A stretch of DNA of 64,000 nt, from positions 15,621 to 79,620 of the forward strand of contig SFIS01000011.1 in the NCBI GenBank assembly GCA_004555245.1, in the 5' to 3' direction. Position 1 is the stretch's first letter; each line of letters opens with the position of its first letter. Of the stretch, positions 62,212 to 64,000 are shown in pieces. Position numbers and translations under genes: made by a program. The notes under the pieces were generated by a model that was not told the DNA's origin, did not search any database, and saw only the letters and a program-made list of their open reading frames with translations. Source of the stretch: Bacteroidales bacterium. GTDB lineage: Bacteria > Bacteroidota > Bacteroidia > Bacteroidales > Bacteroidaceae.

Positions 62212-63673
62212 ATCCTTCCAGCACAGTCTCTTCTTCAGCGTGGGGATTGTCTTCCTGCTCTTCGTCTTCTGTTTCATGGTGTATCAGTATCGCCGCGAGA
62301 AAGAGTACAAGATCGATGTCATACACTCCCGCCTTCAGATGTACAACTACGAGATGGCCCAGACGCTCGGCTCCCGCCTTCTCGACGATGCCTCGTTCCG
62401 CCGTTATGTCGGTCAGGCGCATATCCACGGGCTACGCGTCACCGTCATCGACACTCTCGGCAGAGTGCTCCTCGACAGCCGCGAGCGCGACGTGCGCCTC
62501 ATGGGCAACCACCGCCAGCGCCGCGAGGTCAGCGCCGCCCTGCACGGCGGCAACGGCTTCGACATCAAACGCCTCTCGCAGTCAACGCACGACACATATT
62601 TCTATTCCGCCACGCGCATCGACAGCATCGCGCCCTACGGGTCAGTCGTCATACGCACCGCCGTACCCTACTCGGCAGAGCTCACCCGCTCGCTCGCCGT
62701 GGATTACACCTACATCCTCCCCATCATAGCCATCGCCCTGCTTCTCGGCATCGTGCTCTATCGCAGCACATCACGCATCAGCCGCCACATCGGCATACTG
62801 AAAGAGTTTGCGCGGAAGGCAGAAGAGGGCAAGGAGATCGACCATGAGATAGAGCAGCGTCTGCCCGACGACGAGCTGGGCGACATCTCGCACAACATCA
62901 TCACGCTCTACTGGAAGCTGCGGCACAGCGAAGAGGAGAAGACACTCATCAAGCGCCAGCTCACGCAGAACGCCGCCCATGAGCTGAAGACACCCGCCGC
63001 CAGCATACACGGCTATCTTGAGAGCATCATCGACCATCCCGAGATGCCGGAAGAGAAACGCCGCCAGTTTCTTGAACGCTGCTATGCCCAGAGCGAGCGC
63101 ATGAACCGCCTGCTGCTCGACATGTCGGCACTGACGAAACTCGACGAGCTGGGCGAATGCCTGCCGCAGCGCGGCAAGGGCGACACGCGCCAGTATGTCG
63201 ATATCGCCGCCGTCGTGAAGAGTGTGCTGGCAGACACCGCGCTGCAGCTCGGCGAGCGTGGCATAACAGCCGACATCCACCTTCCCGAGCATCCTGTCGT
63301 GGCGGGCGACAGCAGCCTTATCTATGGCATCTTCCGCAACATCATCGACAACAGCATCGCCTATGCCCAGGGTGCCACGCACATCAGTGTCACAGGCAGA
63401 TACATCGCCCCGCACAGCTCTAACGGCAAGGACATCTGCCGCGGCTGCTACGCCTTCTCTGTCTCTGACAACGGCTGCGGCATCGAGCCGCAGCATCTCG
63501 AGCGTATCTTCGAACGTTTCTATCGCGTAGATAAAGGCCGCTCCCGCAAACTCGGCGGCACAGGCCTCGGCCTCGCCATCGTCAAGAACTCTGTCATCGC
63601 ACACGGCGGCACGGTGCATGCCGAACTAACGCCCGGCGGAGGTCTCACCATCTCGTTCACCATCGAGGAATGA
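62189..63673 (+). CDS. Sensor histidine kinase (PhoR-like membrane type)
   Basis: A 494-residue kinase. Two membrane helices (about residues 12-32 and 173-192) enclose a periplasmic sensor of about 140 residues. The H-box is NAAHELKTPAASIHGYLES, the N-box IFRNIIDNSIAYAQ, the G1-box VSDNGCGIEP and the G2-box GGTGLGLAIVK. It likely phosphorylates the response regulator encoded just upstream. A PhoR-like or general envelope sensor is a guess from layout only. Confidence 0.93.
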   Translation: MATRLRSKSFQHSLFFSVGIVFLLFVFCFMVYQYRREKEYKIDVIHSRLQMYNYEMAQTLGSRLLDDASFRRYVGQAHIHGLRVTVIDTLGRVLLDSRERDVRLMGNHRQRREVSAALHGGNGFDIKRLSQSTHDTYFYSATRIDSIAPYGSVVIRTAVPYSAELTRSLAVDYTYILPIIAIALLLGIVLYRSTSRISRHIGILKEFARKAEEGKEIDHEIEQRLPDDELGDISHNIITLYWKLRHSEEEKTLIKRQLTQNAAHELKTPAASIHGYLESIIDHPEMPEEKRRQFLERCYAQSERMNRLLLDMSALTKLDELGECLPQRGKGDTRQYVDIAAVVKSVLADTALQLGERGITADIHLPEHPVVAGDSSLIYGIFRNIIDNSIAYAQGATHISVTGRYIAPHSSNGKDICRGCYAFSVSDNGCGIEPQHLERIFERFYRVDKGRSRKLGGTGLGLAIVKNSVIAHGGTVHAELTPGGGLTISFTIEE

Positions 63674-63702
63674 CGCCGGGAGAATATGCGTCATGACATA
63701 AA

Positions 63703-63742
63703 GCACGAGGGCTTGTCACTTTGTGGTGGCAAGCCCTCGTGC
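63703..63742. terminator. Hairpin after the two-component operon
   Basis: GCACGAGGGCTTG (63703) pairs with CAAGCCCTCGTGC (63730), a perfect 13-base stem with a 14-base loop. It is 30 bases after the kinase stop; no clear T-run follows, so termination is likely but not certain. Confidence 0.65.
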
Positions 63743-63873
63743 CGTGTCCTGTGCAGAGCATAACCGAAACCTCCGGTTCTGTTGCGGCGGAAAACATCTC
63801 AGGAAAATCACCTGACAACGGCGGCGGACAAAACGTGTAAACGGCTGAGCAACTGAAAAAAAACGGGAAATGA

Positions 63874-63905
63874 TTTGGGATTCTCGGAAAAAGTTCTTAC
63901 TTTTG
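63874..63905 (+). promoter_or_regulatory. Consensus promoter of the last gene
   Basis: TTTG at 63874 and TACTTTTG at 63898, 20 bases apart, with a start codon at 63931. Confidence 0.75.
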
Positions 63906-63930
63906 CACAACAATCAAAAAAGCCAACGCC

Positions 63931-64000
63931 ATGCGAGAAGTAGAAGACAGATACATCAGCCTGCTGACCGATTTCGGTTTCAAGCGCATCTTCGGCACGA
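63931..64000 (+). CDS. Rpn/PD-(D/E)XK nuclease-family protein, 5' part
   Basis: Only the first 23 residues are in the window: MREVEDRYISLLTDFGFKRI followed by FGT. The DFGFKRIFG block is the conserved start of Rpn recombination-promoting nuclease/putative transposase proteins (PDDEXK_2 family), very common in Bacteroidota. The gene continues past the right edge. It has its own promoter and is separate from the two-component operon. Confidence 0.8.
   Translation, partial: MREVEDRYISLLTDFGFKRIFGT

Overview
The window comes from a Bacteroidota genome, most likely a Prevotella-like (Prevotellaceae) bacterium. This rests on promoters of the TTTG-N19/20-TAnnTTTG type with almost no Shine-Dalgarno sites, short type IX-secretion-like C-termini on several exported proteins, BACON and SusE/F-like domains, a DUF6377-type regulator, and many glycoside hydrolases. 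Coding DNA is GC-rich except one clearly AT-rich gene (44306-45718). No rRNA, tRNA, CRISPR array or intact insertion sequence was seen.

Region 1 (1-23206) is one long plus-strand operon-like array for an aryl-polyene/dialkylresorcinol (flexirubin-type) lipid. It holds three acyl carrier proteins, two active ketosynthases (one fused to an extra KS-like domain), a cysteine-less ketosynthase partner, two hotdog dehydratases, a thioesterase, four acyltransferase domains, a GT2 glycosyltransferase, a LolA-like carrier, an MMPL exporter fused to an acyltransferase and a methyltransferase remnant, a CrtI-like oxidoreductase, darA and darB, a BtrH/DUF4872 acyltransferase, an exported alpha/beta hydrolase, a short adenylating enzyme and a BASS-type transporter. 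The expected logic is that an adenylating enzyme and ACP load an aryl starter, the KS/partner pair with dehydratases builds a polyene, DarB and DarA make and aromatise the dialkylresorcinol, and LolA plus MMPL move the product to the outer membrane. No ketoreductase or aromatic ammonia-lyase is seen; the cluster runs off the left edge, so these may lie upstream.

Region 2 (23220-31396) is a sugar locus: a membrane-spanning DUF6377-type regulator divergent from an outer-membrane receptor, a GH32 fructanase broken by a frameshifting deletion, and a GH36 alpha-galactosidase. This suggests use of raffinose- or sucrose-type sugars, now partly damaged.

Region 3 (31397-43732) is mixed: a four-helix-bundle protein with a repetitive tail, a hemerythrin-LuxR regulator divergent from a TonB-dependent receptor, a secreted tandem-repeat protein, a flavin reductase-rubredoxin fusion behind an 18-bp triple repeat, mutS and a polysaccharide flippase.

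Region 4 (43733-50653) looks recently rearranged. It has a possible structured RNA, an AT-rich secreted protein, a BACON lipoprotein, an M6 metalloprotease, a hairpin-rich intergenic stretch with a chimeric copy of pieces of two flanking genes, a toxin-antitoxin remnant and REP-like palindromes.

Region 5 (50654-63673) is a carbohydrate catabolic group: a DUF4450-type glycosidase, GH105, an M16 peptidase, GH3, a DHDPS-family aldolase, a sodium:solute symporter and a two-component system. It probably acts on uronic-acid-containing (pectin-like) glycans. The window ends inside an Rpn/PD-(D/E)XK-type gene (from 63931).
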